A DNA stretch of 64,000 nucleotides from Oscillospiraceae bacterium (GCA_021769725.1 JAETSI010000001.1:39340-103339), one strand, 5' to 3'; counted from the first letter of the stretch, positions 44,067 to 53,498 are shown. Numbers and translations are program-made. The notes: generated from the letters alone by a model not told the origin.

Positions 44067-46070
44067 ATGAAGCGAAAAATGATCGGTGCTGCAACAGCTT
44101 ATCTGGCAGGATTGTTTTTCGCTTCATTTTTTACAGGAATAAAATTTGCTGCTATTCTGCTCTTGCTTCTTACGCTGGTCATTATAAAAGGAATAAGAGG
44201 CAAAGATCTTCTGATACTTTTCATCTGTTTTTCGTGTGCATTCATTGTTTCAAAGGCATATGGGCATTTTTATTATGATAGGATAGTATCACGGTCTGGT
44301 TCATCAGGCGACTTTGACGGCAGAATAGTTGAAATTGAAAATTACGCCGGCGATCTTTCCCTTTACACGCTGAAAGGCAATCTTGACGGAGTGCCGGGTG
44401 GTGTGAAAGTCACATATCTCGGCAGCGGATTAAATGTTGAATACGGCGATATCCTACATCTGAAAAACTGTACGTTTTCTGAATACAAGAATGACTATGT
44501 ATTCAGAAACAAAGATATTTTTATGGCTGAAGGAATATTTCTCAGTGCTGACTATCCGGAAAGTGTAGAACCGGAATATACTCATTCAAGACCTATTAAA
44601 AACGCTTTGACAGGATACCGTGAGAAAATGATTTCATGCTTCCGCAGCGGCATGGACGGTGAAACCGGAGATTTTTTAAGTGCAATGGTGTTCGGAGAAA
44701 AGAAAGGCTTTGATCCGGATATGAGAACGTCGCTTTATCGTATCGGCATCGGTCATGTTATGGCAGTATCAGGCATTCATGTTTCTGTAATTGCCGTAAT
44801 GCTGATGACTTTTTTCAAGCTGTTTAGACTTGGACGTGTTGTACCGTTTGTTCTGATGAATATTCTGATGTTTCTGTTCGTCTCCATGGCAGAATGGCCT
44901 GTTTCAGCGGTAAGAGCTGTAATAATGATCGATTTTGTCTATTTGGCGCAGATGTTCAGGCGTCAGAGTGACACATTAAATTCCCTTGCAGCGGCAGTTC
45001 TGATAATCTGCATTGCAAATCCGTATGCGGTATACAGCAGCGGCTTTCTGCTGTCGGTGACGGCTTCTTTCGGAATAGGTGTATTCGGACCGTACATGAC
45101 GGAGAACCTTACAGATCGGAAATTTGCAAAGGGTGTAATGATAATGACGTGTACTTGTTTATGTATATTCCCTCTGTCCATGAAATTTTTTGGAGAGACA
45201 TCCCTGATCTCTCCGGTAACGAATCTGCTGTTTCTGCCGCTGTGTTCGGCAGCACTTGTTCTGGGAGCGATTTTTGTTATAACAGGAGGAGTACTTCCGG
45301 TTCTGGATCTTGCCGAACTTTTACTTCGTCCGGTGCTTGCGGCTTCTGATATCATCTCACGGTACAGCCTGACATATTTCTGTTTTCCGGGAGAGAATTC
45401 CGTTATCATTGTTTTTGCTCTTGCCGCAGCTGTTATCGCTGTTCATGTTGTTTTCAGCCGCAGATCGCTTACTGCGTCAGTAATGGCGGCTGCATTCGGT
45501 GCAGTTATGATATGTTCGGCGATAAGCAGCAAATCGGTTAATGAATCCCTGAGAATAGCATTTCTCGGACGTGGACGGAATACAGCAGCAGTGATAACAT
45601 ATCAGGGAAGCACTACGATATTTGATCTTGGCGGATACTATAATGCTCCGGTGTATGTGAGAAAATATCTCTGTGAAAACGGTATATCAGAAGCCGACAG
45701 TCTGGTTTTGACAAAAAAACCGCCGTCCCAGTATTCAGCATACATATCCGAGTTAAAACCGGTCACGGTGGAAAAATGGTACACTGCAGACGATATATTT
45801 GTGCATGATGCCGGAAACATCTTTGCTGCCGGGGACGAAATTGGATTTTTAAGCGATTCTTTGGAAATCAGATATAAGGGCGGCGAACTTACTGCGGCGT
45901 TTGCAGAAAATGTTATAAGTGTTAAACCATCCGGCAGCAGGAAATCTCTGGTAGTCTGCGGAGACGTCATGAATGGGAAAATTCTGATAGAACGGGATGA
46001 AAACGGAGGCATGAATAATTTTGAGATAACGCTGTCTGAGGACGGCGGATATAAATTCAGGAGGCTGTAA
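44067..46070 (+). CDS. comEC: ComEC/Rec2 DNA-uptake channel with degenerate C-terminal MBL domain
   Basis: Polytopic channel for single-stranded DNA. The 667-residue protein has an N-terminal OB-like DUF4131 region (about 25-190) and the competence domain with many membrane helices (about 205-480), including IGHVMAVSGIHVSV and FVSMAEWPVSAVRAVIM. The C-terminal metallo-beta-lactamase-like domain (about 490-667) keeps its frame (FLGRGRNTAAVITYQGSTTIFDLGG) but where the HxHxDH metal motif should be it reads LVLTKKPPSQYSAY (about 545-558). Metal binding and nuclease activity of that domain are therefore unlikely. No comEA is in the window. The stop overlaps holA. Confidence 0.9.
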   Translation: MKRKMIGAATAYLAGLFFASFFTGIKFAAILLLLLTLVIIKGIRGKDLLILFICFSCAFIVSKAYGHFYYDRIVSRSGSSGDFDGRIVEIENYAGDLSLYTLKGNLDGVPGGVKVTYLGSGLNVEYGDILHLKNCTFSEYKNDYVFRNKDIFMAEGIFLSADYPESVEPEYTHSRPIKNALTGYREKMISCFRSGMDGETGDFLSAMVFGEKKGFDPDMRTSLYRIGIGHVMAVSGIHVSVIAVMLMTFFKLFRLGRVVPFVLMNILMFLFVSMAEWPVSAVRAVIMIDFVYLAQMFRRQSDTLNSLAAAVLIICIANPYAVYSSGFLLSVTASFGIGVFGPYMTENLTDRKFAKGVMIMTCTCLCIFPLSMKFFGETSLISPVTNLLFLPLCSAALVLGAIFVITGGVLPVLDLAELLLRPVLAASDIISRYSLTYFCFPGENSVIIVFALAAAVIAVHVVFSRRSLTASVMAAAFGAVMICSAISSKSVNESLRIAFLGRGRNTAAVITYQGSTTIFDLGGYYNAPVYVRKYLCENGISEADSLVLTKKPPSQYSAYISELKPVTVEKWYTADDIFVHDAGNIFAAGDEIGFLSDSLEIRYKGGELTAAFAENVISVKPSGSRKSLVVCGDVMNGKILIERDENGGMNNFEITLSEDGGYKFRRL

Positions 46071-47131
46071 TGGCATATACTGACGCAAAAACAATAAAGT
46101 CTCAGTTGAGAAAGGGCGAACTCAGCAATTTATACTATATCTACGGCGAGGATGTAAACGGCGTTGAAAAGCTGACAAATCAGATAATAAAGGCGTCTGT
46201 AGGGGAAAATGAGGATTATGCCCTTAATCGTATAAACGGCAGGAAGCTTGATCCCTCAGAACTGCGTGATCTGACAGAGATGATGCCGATGATGTCAGAC
46301 TATAACTGTATACTCATAAATGATTATAACTGTGAGGAACAGCGTGAGGAGCTTACAAAGCGTGTGGCAGAAATTCTTAAAGAAGTTCCGCCTATGACGG
46401 TGATAATCATGAACGTGACTGGATTTGAAATAAAGACAAGGTTCGATTACAAGACGAAAAGCCGTGTCATCGCTGACAGGAACAAAAAGCTTGCAGATAT
46501 TATAGCCAAAAACGGTTCTGTTGTCTGCTTTTCACTGAAAACGCCGCAGGAACTTGCCAAGGATATCTCAGCGGCAGCATCGTCCCGTGGGGGAGCGATT
46601 TCTCTGGATAATGCACGTGAAATAGCTGAACGCTGTCTCTGTGATCCTCTTGCTTCCGAAAACGAGATCGATAAGCTCTGTGCTTATGCGCAGGGAAGAG
46701 AAATAACACGTGAGATGATAGATGAGATGGTTCATCGGCAGAGCGGTGTTACTGTTTTTAGGCTTGCCGATTCTGTTGCTGCATTCAACGGAAAGCAGGC
46801 GTTCGATGCTCTTGACGAACTTATGCAGGCAAAGGAGAATAGAGGAACGGTTCTTGCAAGCATAACAAATTCTTTTCTTGATATGTACCGTGTCCAGACG
46901 GCAAGGCAATCCGGACACAGCGCCGCAGAAGTTATTCAGGATTTTGGTTATTTCAGCCGGGGATTTATTATTGAGAAAATGTTCCGGTCTCCGTCACGGA
47001 TAAGTACTGCACGTCTGAGAAGCTGTCTGATAATACTTCGTGATACGGCAGTTACTCTGAATTCGACAGGCGGAGACGAAAAGACGGTTTTGGAACAGGC
47101 AGTGGCAAAAATGCTTGCATTGAAGAATTAA
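46070..47131 (+). CDS. holA: DNA polymerase III delta subunit
   Basis: Clamp-loader subunit that opens the sliding clamp. The 353-residue protein has the delta pattern: LSNLYYIYGEDVNGVEKLTNQI near the start, the RIxG-type early region, MMPMMSDYNCILINDY, and the C-terminal collar with FDALDELMQAKENRGTVLASI. Start overlaps the comEC stop by one base, an order (comEC-holA) that is widespread in Firmicutes. Confidence 0.92.
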   Translation: MAYTDAKTIKSQLRKGELSNLYYIYGEDVNGVEKLTNQIIKASVGENEDYALNRINGRKLDPSELRDLTEMMPMMSDYNCILINDYNCEEQREELTKRVAEILKEVPPMTVIIMNVTGFEIKTRFDYKTKSRVIADRNKKLADIIAKNGSVVCFSLKTPQELAKDISAAASSRGGAISLDNAREIAERCLCDPLASENEIDKLCAYAQGREITREMIDEMVHRQSGVTVFRLADSVAAFNGKQAFDALDELMQAKENRGTVLASITNSFLDMYRVQTARQSGHSAAEVIQDFGYFSRGFIIEKMFRSPSRISTARLRSCLIILRDTAVTLNSTGGDEKTVLEQAVAKMLALKN

Positions 47132-47141
47132 CGGTGATAAA

Positions 47142-47741
47142 ATGATAAAAATAAATCAGGCAGTGATAGTCGAGGGAAAATATGACAAGATCAAACTTTC
47201 ATCAATTATAGATGGTATTATTATCGTTACAAACGGCTTCGGTATCTTCAAAGATAAGGAAAAACTGGAGCTTATACGCTACTATGCCCGTACGACGGGA
47301 ATTATAATCCTTACCGACTCCGACAGCGCAGGACGTAAGATACGAGGATATATAAAGGGAGCAGTGAACGGCGGCAGCATAATAAATGTGTTTATCCCGG
47401 ATATTTTCGGTAAGGAAAAACGAAAGGAAAAGCCGTCTGCCGAGGGCAAACTTGGTGTAGAGGGCGTTGATGCCGGAATACTTCTTGAAGCCTTTAACAA
47501 GGCAGGTATCACCGCTTCTGAAATTCAGCGGACAGGCGATATAACGAATCAGACTTTGTTTGAACTTGGTCTGAGCGGAGGCAGCAGAAGCAGAATTCTG
47601 CGGGAGCATCTCCAGAAAAAATTGGGACTTCCTTCAGTGATGTCTGTAACGTCCCTTATAGAGGTGCTTAATACAATGATGAGTGCTGACGAACTTAAAC
47701 AGTATATAATGTCGGAAACGGAGGGGTCAGATGATTTATAG
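47142..47741 (+). CDS. rnmV: Toprim nuclease, ribonuclease M5-like
   Basis: 199 residues with an N-terminal Toprim domain: VIVEGKYDKIKL (catalytic Glu), and TDSDSAGRKIRGYI (DxD-type acidic motif), followed by KEKPSAEGKLGVEGVDAGILLEAF, typical of RNase M5 that matures 5S rRNA. The C-terminal half is less conserved. Its stop overlaps the MBOAT start. Confidence 0.87.
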   Translation: MIKINQAVIVEGKYDKIKLSSIIDGIIIVTNGFGIFKDKEKLELIRYYARTTGIIILTDSDSAGRKIRGYIKGAVNGGSIINVFIPDIFGKEKRKEKPSAEGKLGVEGVDAGILLEAFNKAGITASEIQRTGDITNQTLFELGLSGGSRSRILREHLQKKLGLPSVMSVTSLIEVLNTMMSADELKQYIMSETEGSDDL

Positions 47742-49110
47742 CAGTCTGCTGTTTGTTTATATTTTTTTCCCTTTTTCTTTGCTTGTATATTATGTCACTC
47801 CGAAAAAATACCGGAATACTTCACTTCTTGTGCTTAGTATGATTTTCTGTTCTATGTTCGGAATAGGATTTCTTCTCTTCATGATCGCATATACGGCGCT
47901 TAATTATGCAGCTTGTATATTAATAAGCAAGTATCGGTCAAACAAAGGCGTATCCGTTTCTGTACTGGGACTGGCATTGCTGCTTGATGTATTGATCATA
48001 TTTATTTTCCGCAGTGATTTTTTCAGTATATACAAGAAACTTCTCTCAATTCCGGAATCGTTTTTCCCGGTGGGAATATCTTTTTTTACGCTTTCGGCGG
48101 CAGGTACTCTTGCAGACGTTTACTGCGGCAGGGAAAAGGCGGAGAAGAATATAATATCATTTGGTCTTTATATCATATTCTTTCCAAAGCTTATCATGGG
48201 ACCGGTGTTGCGCTATTCAGGTTTTCGGAAGATGCTTGACAGCCGTCATGATGGTCTTTCCGGGATCGGAGTAGGAGTCTCGTTATTCGCAAAAGGATTC
48301 GCCAAAAAGGTTATAGCTGCCGATAGTCTTTATGCCCTTTATACTGCCTCCGTCAGCGCTGACATGGATAAAATGGCAGCTCTTACGGCATGGCTGGGTG
48401 CGACATCCTTTTTTCTGTGTCTTTACTTTACCTTGTCCGGCATTTCTGATATGGGTGCAGGTATTGGTCATTGTTTCGGATTCCGTTTGCCGCAGAGCTT
48501 CAACTATCCCGTTTTCAGTTCAAATATAAGATATTTTGCCGCCAGGTGGCATATACAGGTTGTTCAGTGGTTCAGGCGCTATGTTACAAGACAAATTCTG
48601 CGTTTTTCTCCGAACAAAGCATTCAGAATATCTGCTTTCATTGCGGTATGGGGGCTTTTCGGCTTCTGGTATACCTTTGACATGAACGGAGCCGTAAGCG
48701 GTGCAGTATTGGGTATGGCTATCATTATTGAAACACGTTTCAGACATGGACGGCTTCTTCCTTTGACAGGCGTATTTTATACTTTTATAACATCTGTAAT
48801 TTGTTCTGTTTTTATGGCAGGGAGCAGTCTTTCTTATTCGTTCAGATATCTTTTTGCCATGATTGGCGGAAACGGTGTCTTAGCCGATTCGTTTTCGCTC
48901 TATCTGCTCAAATCATATATACTGATACTTCTTATAAGTATGTATGCATCTACGAGTCTTTTCAGAAATCTTATGATGCGTTCCGGACACGGAAAAGGAC
49001 AGAAAATTATTACGGCTCTGTCTCCGGTGATCGTTCTTTCCGTGATGATTCTCTGTACTGTTCTTATTTCTTACAAGGGAAGTTCGGGAATGGATCTGCT
49101 GAAGATGTGA
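47731..49110 (+). CDS. MBOAT-family acyltransferase-like protein lacking the catalytic histidine
   Basis: 459-residue polytopic protein of the AlgI/PatA/DltB kind, which moves acyl groups across the membrane for O-acetylation of an envelope polymer. It has the family FPKLIMGPVLRYS, GFRLPQSFNYPVFSSNI and ARWHIQVVQWFRRYV (His274 in the first conserved motif). The second, catalytic motif GLWHG reads GFWYT at residues 311-315, so the histidine is Tyr314; the usual loop before it is also shortened. ATG 47731 is behind GGAGGGG inside the rnmV end. Partner: the AlgJ-like gene 12 nt downstream. Confidence 0.85.
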   Translation: MIYSSLLFVYIFFPFSLLVYYVTPKKYRNTSLLVLSMIFCSMFGIGFLLFMIAYTALNYAACILISKYRSNKGVSVSVLGLALLLDVLIIFIFRSDFFSIYKKLLSIPESFFPVGISFFTLSAAGTLADVYCGREKAEKNIISFGLYIIFFPKLIMGPVLRYSGFRKMLDSRHDGLSGIGVGVSLFAKGFAKKVIAADSLYALYTASVSADMDKMAALTAWLGATSFFLCLYFTLSGISDMGAGIGHCFGFRLPQSFNYPVFSSNIRYFAARWHIQVVQWFRRYVTRQILRFSPNKAFRISAFIAVWGLFGFWYTFDMNGAVSGAVLGMAIIIETRFRHGRLLPLTGVFYTFITSVICSVFMAGSSLSYSFRYLFAMIGGNGVLADSFSLYLLKSYILILLISMYASTSLFRNLMMRSGHGKGQKIITALSPVIVLSVMILCTVLISYKGSSGMDLLKM

Positions 49111-49122
49111 CAGGAGGCAGCT

Positions 49123-50274
49123 ATGAAAAATGCAGTCAGCAAAATAACCGCAGTAATTGTGCTTGTATATATATCGGCTGTGATGATATTTATTTTATTT
49201 GGAAAAGGCAACAGTAATATAATGTACGGCAGTTCCTGCCGGAAAAAGCATTGCATATCAGTGTCTGATGTTATGTACGGCAGTTTTACGGAATATTTTA
49301 CGGAACTTACCGCAAATCGGCTTCCAGTACGCAGCCGCATGATAGCAGCAGAATCCAGACTTAAATCTGCAATGAACGAAAGCGTAGTAAACGGCGTCTG
49401 CGTGGACAGCAGGATGCTCCTTGATGCTGAAGTTTCAGACAGAGGTTCAGTTAGTAAAAATGCCCATACAATAAACGAATTCTGTGGCAAATACAAGGGA
49501 GCTGTCTATTTTGCAGCAATTCCTACCTCTTCGGGCGTATATGAAAGCTATTTGCCGGAGTATATCCGCAAAAATCCGGAAAGCATGCAGATAAGCAGTT
49601 TATATAGTGAACTTGAAGGGAATATTCGGGAAATAGATGCATATAATATACTTAAAATGCTTAATGAAAATTATATCTACTACCGGAACGATACAAGGTG
49701 GACGAGTTACGGGGCATACTGTGTTTACAGAACGGTAATACAGAAATTGGGATTTAGTCCTGTTGCTTATGACAAATATACAATAAATCATGTCACCGAT
49801 GATTTCAGGGGGAATCTTTACGCCAGAACGTTTTATTCCCGTGTCAGACCGGATATAATAGATATTTACAGATATACCGAGGGAGCAAGGATCATAAGCT
49901 GTACCGGTTACGACAATGATATGAAGAGCTATGCCGGTAAGCTTTATGACAAATCGTTTATTGATTCAGGGAATATGTACGATATGTATCTCGGTGAAAA
50001 ACGCCCGCTTGTAAAAATAAGGACAACGGTCAATAACGAGCGCAGACTTCTTGTGATAAAGGATAGTTTTGCCGATTGCTTTATACCTTTTCTAACCCAG
50101 CATTACAGTGAAATTGATATTGCAGATCCCGCATATATGGAAGGTTCTATAGTGGATTTTGTTGATCCCGGAAGTTACGAGCAAATCCTCTTTCTCTTCG
50201 GGATAGACAGCATGGATGATGAAAATTTATTTGATGTACTGGTAAATACGCCGGAAGAAAGGAAAGTAGAATGA
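49123..50274 (+). CDS. AlgJ/DHHW-like SGNH-type protein with altered catalytic motif
   Basis: 383-residue protein with an N-terminal membrane anchor (about 8-27) and an extracytoplasmic domain. The segment YYRNDTRWTSYGAYCVY (about 186-202) aligns with the DHHW/AlgJ motif (YYRTDHHWTSYGAY style), and VIKDSFADCFIPFL (Ser315) matches the serine block. Asp190 and Ser315 are present, but the histidine of DxH is Arg192. In AlgJ/AlgX the Asp-His-Ser triad is needed for acetyl transfer. Clostridia commonly pair such a gene with an MBOAT gene, as here. ATGA overlap with the following SDR. Confidence 0.8.
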   Translation: MKNAVSKITAVIVLVYISAVMIFILFGKGNSNIMYGSSCRKKHCISVSDVMYGSFTEYFTELTANRLPVRSRMIAAESRLKSAMNESVVNGVCVDSRMLLDAEVSDRGSVSKNAHTINEFCGKYKGAVYFAAIPTSSGVYESYLPEYIRKNPESMQISSLYSELEGNIREIDAYNILKMLNENYIYYRNDTRWTSYGAYCVYRTVIQKLGFSPVAYDKYTINHVTDDFRGNLYARTFYSRVRPDIIDIYRYTEGARIISCTGYDNDMKSYAGKLYDKSFIDSGNMYDMYLGEKRPLVKIRTTVNNERRLLVIKDSFADCFIPFLTQHYSEIDIADPAYMEGSIVDFVDPGSYEQILFLFGIDSMDDENLFDVLVNTPEERKVE

Positions 50275-51047
50275 AAGCACTTATAACAGGAGCTACCTCC
50301 GGAATAGGGAAAAAGATTGCCGAAAAACTCAGCGAAAGAGGTTGGGAGCTTATTCTCACCGGGCGAAATGAAAAGATACTGAAAGAAATGCGGGAACGTC
50401 TGGGAAAAACGGAAGTAATTGCTGCTGATATCTCGCAAAGGGACGAAGTTTACAAAGTCTATGAATTTTGCAGGGATAAAGATATTGATATGCTGGTGAA
50501 CAATGCCGGTTTCGGTATTTTTGGAAAATTTGCCGATACCAGTCTTGACAGCGAGCTTGAAATGATAGATGTCAATATCACTGCCGTTCATATGTTTATG
50601 AAGCTTTTTCTCCATGATTTCAGGAAGCGTAACAGCGGAATAATTCTGAATGTTGCGTCTGTGGCAGGATTTATGCATGGTCCGCTTATGTCCGGGTATT
50701 ATGCCTCAAAGAATTACGTTCTCAGATTGTCTATGGCTGTTCATGAGGAGCTGCGCCGTGAGCACTCAAATGTAAGCATAACCGTGCTTTGTCCAGGTCC
50801 TGTAGATACGCAGTTCAACAACCGGGCAGGTGTAAATTTCAGTGCAAAGCCGATAACCGCTGATTATGCAGCCGAATATGCTCTCAGAAAGGCTTTTGCA
50901 GGCAGTCTGCTGGCTGTTCCGGGGCTTACGGCAAAATTCTGTGTTCTGGGTCAGAGATTTGTTCCCTATAATCTTTTGTCAGCGGCAGTATATCATGTTC
51001 AGCACGCAAAGAAATCTCCTGACGGCAGCAAAAAGGTAATAAAATAA
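50271..51047 (+). CDS. Short-chain dehydrogenase/reductase
   Basis: 258-residue SDR of the classical type: cofactor motif TGATSGIG (about 6-13), NNAG (about 77-80), catalytic Ser in VASVAG, and YYASK (about 145-149). R34-type residues after the second strand suggest NADP(H). Substrate unknown. Translationally coupled to the AlgJ-like gene, so it may serve the same envelope modification or simply share the transcript. Confidence 0.88.
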   Translation: MKALITGATSGIGKKIAEKLSERGWELILTGRNEKILKEMRERLGKTEVIAADISQRDEVYKVYEFCRDKDIDMLVNNAGFGIFGKFADTSLDSELEMIDVNITAVHMFMKLFLHDFRKRNSGIILNVASVAGFMHGPLMSGYYASKNYVLRLSMAVHEELRREHSNVSITVLCPGPVDTQFNNRAGVNFSAKPITADYAAEYALRKAFAGSLLAVPGLTAKFCVLGQRFVPYNLLSAAVYHVQHAKKSPDGSKKVIK

Positions 51048-51586
51048 TGCATGATGTGAGTTATCGTGTGGCGCTTGGCGGTATAATATCGGCACTCTGT
51101 CTTCTGACCATGTTTCTGGCAGGTATCATTGCTCCGCTTTACATTGTTTTCCCTATGATTTCCGGCTGTCTCATGATGATAATTGCTACAGAGGTCAGCT
51201 GTGGCTGGGCGACGCTGACCTACATAGCCGTGAGTCTTTTGTCTCTGCTTGTAACATTTGATAAAGAAGCTGCGCTGCTTTTTATTCTCTTTTTCGGACA
51301 TTATCCGATTCTGAGGATGTATCTGGGAAAAATACGGTTTGGTCTGCTGCGTAAAGTACTGAAATTCCTGATATTTAACGGATGCATTCTGGCATATTTT
51401 TTCATAACCGTTTATATTTTTGGTCTTGATCAGATGCTTGAGGAAATGGGGGATTTCGGAAAATATGGCGGTTTTATTATGCTCGCCCTTGCAGATGTGA
51501 TTTTTATACTGTATGATCTGAATCTGAATATTTTCTATAATTCTTATCATCAGAGATTTATGCCCAGACTGAGAAAAAAACGTTGA
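51047..51586 (+). CDS. Multi-pass membrane protein of unknown function
   Basis: 179 residues with about five to six hydrophobic helices and a basic C-terminus (RFMPRLRKKR). The N-terminus (RVALGGIISALCLLTMFLAG) recalls ECF-transporter S components, but no ligand motif is visible. It overlaps the SDR stop by one base and ends the operon before the glmS promoter. Confidence 0.7.
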   Translation: MHDVSYRVALGGIISALCLLTMFLAGIIAPLYIVFPMISGCLMMIIATEVSCGWATLTYIAVSLLSLLVTFDKEAALLFILFFGHYPILRMYLGKIRFGLLRKVLKFLIFNGCILAYFFITVYIFGLDQMLEEMGDFGKYGGFIMLALADVIFILYDLNLNIFYNSYHQRFMPRLRKKR

Positions 51587-51597
51587 ATGAAAAAATA

Positions 51598-51627
51598 TTG
51601 ACAAAACTATAATTTTTGTTGTATAAT
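51598..51627 (+). promoter_or_regulatory. Sigma-A promoter of glmS
   Basis: TTGACA (51598-51603), 18-nt spacer, TATAAT (51622-51627). The leader is only about 26 nt, which excludes a glmS ribozyme. Confidence 0.82.
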
Positions 51628-51659
51628 AAAAGTGTATTTATATTAATGGAGGTATATTT

Positions 51660-53498
51660 ATGTGCGGAATTGTTGGTTTTACCGGAATATCACAGGCAGC
51701 TCCTATTCTGCTTGACGGACTTTCCAAACTGGAATACAGGGGTTATGACTCAGCTGGGATAGCTGTTCGTGACGGCGACGGCGAAACAGAGATCGTCAGG
51801 GCAAAGGGAAAACTGAAGGTACTTAAAGAAATGACAAATAATGGAAGCGCCGTAAGTGGAAATTGTGGAATCGGACATACAAGATGGGCTACCCACGGTG
51901 AACCATCCACTGTTAACGCTCATCCTCATAGCAGCGACGACGCTAATGTTATTGCTGTACATAACGGAATTATTGAAAATTATCAGGAATTGCGTGAAAA
52001 GCTTCTGAAAAGCGGTTATGAATTCAAGTCGCAGACTGATACGGAAGTAGCAGTAAAACTTATTGATTACTATTATAAAAAATATAATCTTGGTCCGGTG
52101 GATGCTATATGCCGTGCAATGATCCGTATAAGGGGATCTTATGCACTTTGTGTGATATTTAAAGATTATCCCGGAGAGATCTATACTGCCCGTAAGGACA
52201 GTCCTATGATAATTGGAATCTCCAACGGCGAAACTTACGTTGCTTCTGATGTTCCGGCTATTCTGAAATATACAAGAAATGTCTACTATATAGGCAATAT
52301 GGAGATCGCCAGACTTGAAAAAGGAAAGGTAACATTTTACAATATCGACCGTGAGGAGATCAGTAAGGATGTCACTGAGATCAAGTGGGACGCCGAAGCA
52401 GCAGAAAAAGGCGGTTATGAGCACTTTATGCTCAAGGAGATCTATGAGCAGCCAAAGGTAGTTAAAGATACTATCAATTCAGTTGTCAGGGACGGAAAAA
52501 TTGATTTCAGTGAAATCGGTCTCACTGATGAGGAAATGCGGAAAATCAGTCAGATCTATATTGTTGCCTGCGGTTCTGCATATCATGTAGGAATGACCGT
52601 TCAGTATGTGATTGAGGATCTGACCTCCCTTTCCGTAAGAGTGGAGCTTGCATCGGAATTCCGCTATAGAAAAATGACGCTTGCGAAGGATAGTCTTGTT
52701 ATCATAATCAGTCAGTCAGGAGAAACTGCCGACAGCCTTGCCGCTCTCAGGGAAGCAAAGGAAAGGGGCATAAAAACTCTGGGTATCGTCAATGTCGTGG
52801 GATCGTCCATTGCCCGTGAAGCAGATAATGTTTTCTATACGCTGGCAGGACCTGAAATTTCTGTTGCTACCACAAAAGCATACAGCACCCAGCTTATTGC
52901 AGGATATCTTCTTGCTATGCAGTTTGCTGTTGCAAGAGGGGAGATGTCTGAAGAAAAATGTGCCGGGATGATAAATGAACTGAATACTATCCCGGAGAAG
53001 ATCGAGAAGATCCTTGAAGACAAGGAGCGTATACAGTGGTTTGCCAATAAGCTTATAGGAGCAAAGGACGCATTCTTTATTGGCAGGGGGATAGACTATG
53101 CTATCAGTCTTGAGGGAAGTCTTAAAATGAAAGAAATCAGCTACATCCACTCAGAGGCATATGCAGCAGGCGAGCTTAAGCATGGTCCTATAAGCCTGAT
53201 CGAGGACGGAATCCTTGTTATAGGTGTTCTTACGCAGCAGGATCTTTACGAAAAGACCGTCAGCAATATGGTCGAGGTCAAGAGCCGTGGAGCTTCTCTT
53301 ATGGGACTTACCACCTATGGTAACTACAGCATGGAGGATACTGCTGATTTTACTGTATATATTCCGCATACCGATCCCCATTTTGCAGGAAGCCTATCGG
53401 TAATTCCTCTCCAGCTCTTAGGATATTATGTATCTGTTGCCAAGGGCTATGACGTAGATAAGCCGAGAAATCTGGCGAAGAGCGTTACTGTAGAATAA
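51660..53498 (+). CDS. glmS: Glutamine-fructose-6-phosphate aminotransferase
   Basis: First enzyme of UDP-GlcNAc synthesis. The 612-residue protein starts MCGIVGF with Cys2 as the processed N-terminal nucleophile, has the glutaminase motif GIGHTRWATHGEPS, and two SIS isomerase domains (about 290-425 and 460-600; SQSGETADSLAA; SEAYAAGELKHGPISLI) and the C-terminal KSVTVE. GGAGG before the ATG. Single-gene transcript with its own promoter and terminator. Confidence 0.97.
   Translation: MCGIVGFTGISQAAPILLDGLSKLEYRGYDSAGIAVRDGDGETEIVRAKGKLKVLKEMTNNGSAVSGNCGIGHTRWATHGEPSTVNAHPHSSDDANVIAVHNGIIENYQELREKLLKSGYEFKSQTDTEVAVKLIDYYYKKYNLGPVDAICRAMIRIRGSYALCVIFKDYPGEIYTARKDSPMIIGISNGETYVASDVPAILKYTRNVYYIGNMEIARLEKGKVTFYNIDREEISKDVTEIKWDAEAAEKGGYEHFMLKEIYEQPKVVKDTINSVVRDGKIDFSEIGLTDEEMRKISQIYIVACGSAYHVGMTVQYVIEDLTSLSVRVELASEFRYRKMTLAKDSLVIIISQSGETADSLAALREAKERGIKTLGIVNVVGSSIAREADNVFYTLAGPEISVATTKAYSTQLIAGYLLAMQFAVARGEMSEEKCAGMINELNTIPEKIEKILEDKERIQWFANKLIGAKDAFFIGRGIDYAISLEGSLKMKEISYIHSEAYAAGELKHGPISLIEDGILVIGVLTQQDLYEKTVSNMVEVKSRGASLMGLTTYGNYSMEDTADFTVYIPHTDPHFAGSLSVIPLQLLGYYVSVAKGYDVDKPRNLAKSVTVE

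Noticed and set aside
51598..51660. glmS ribozyme upstream of glmS
   Set aside because: The leader is too short and lacks the conserved core.
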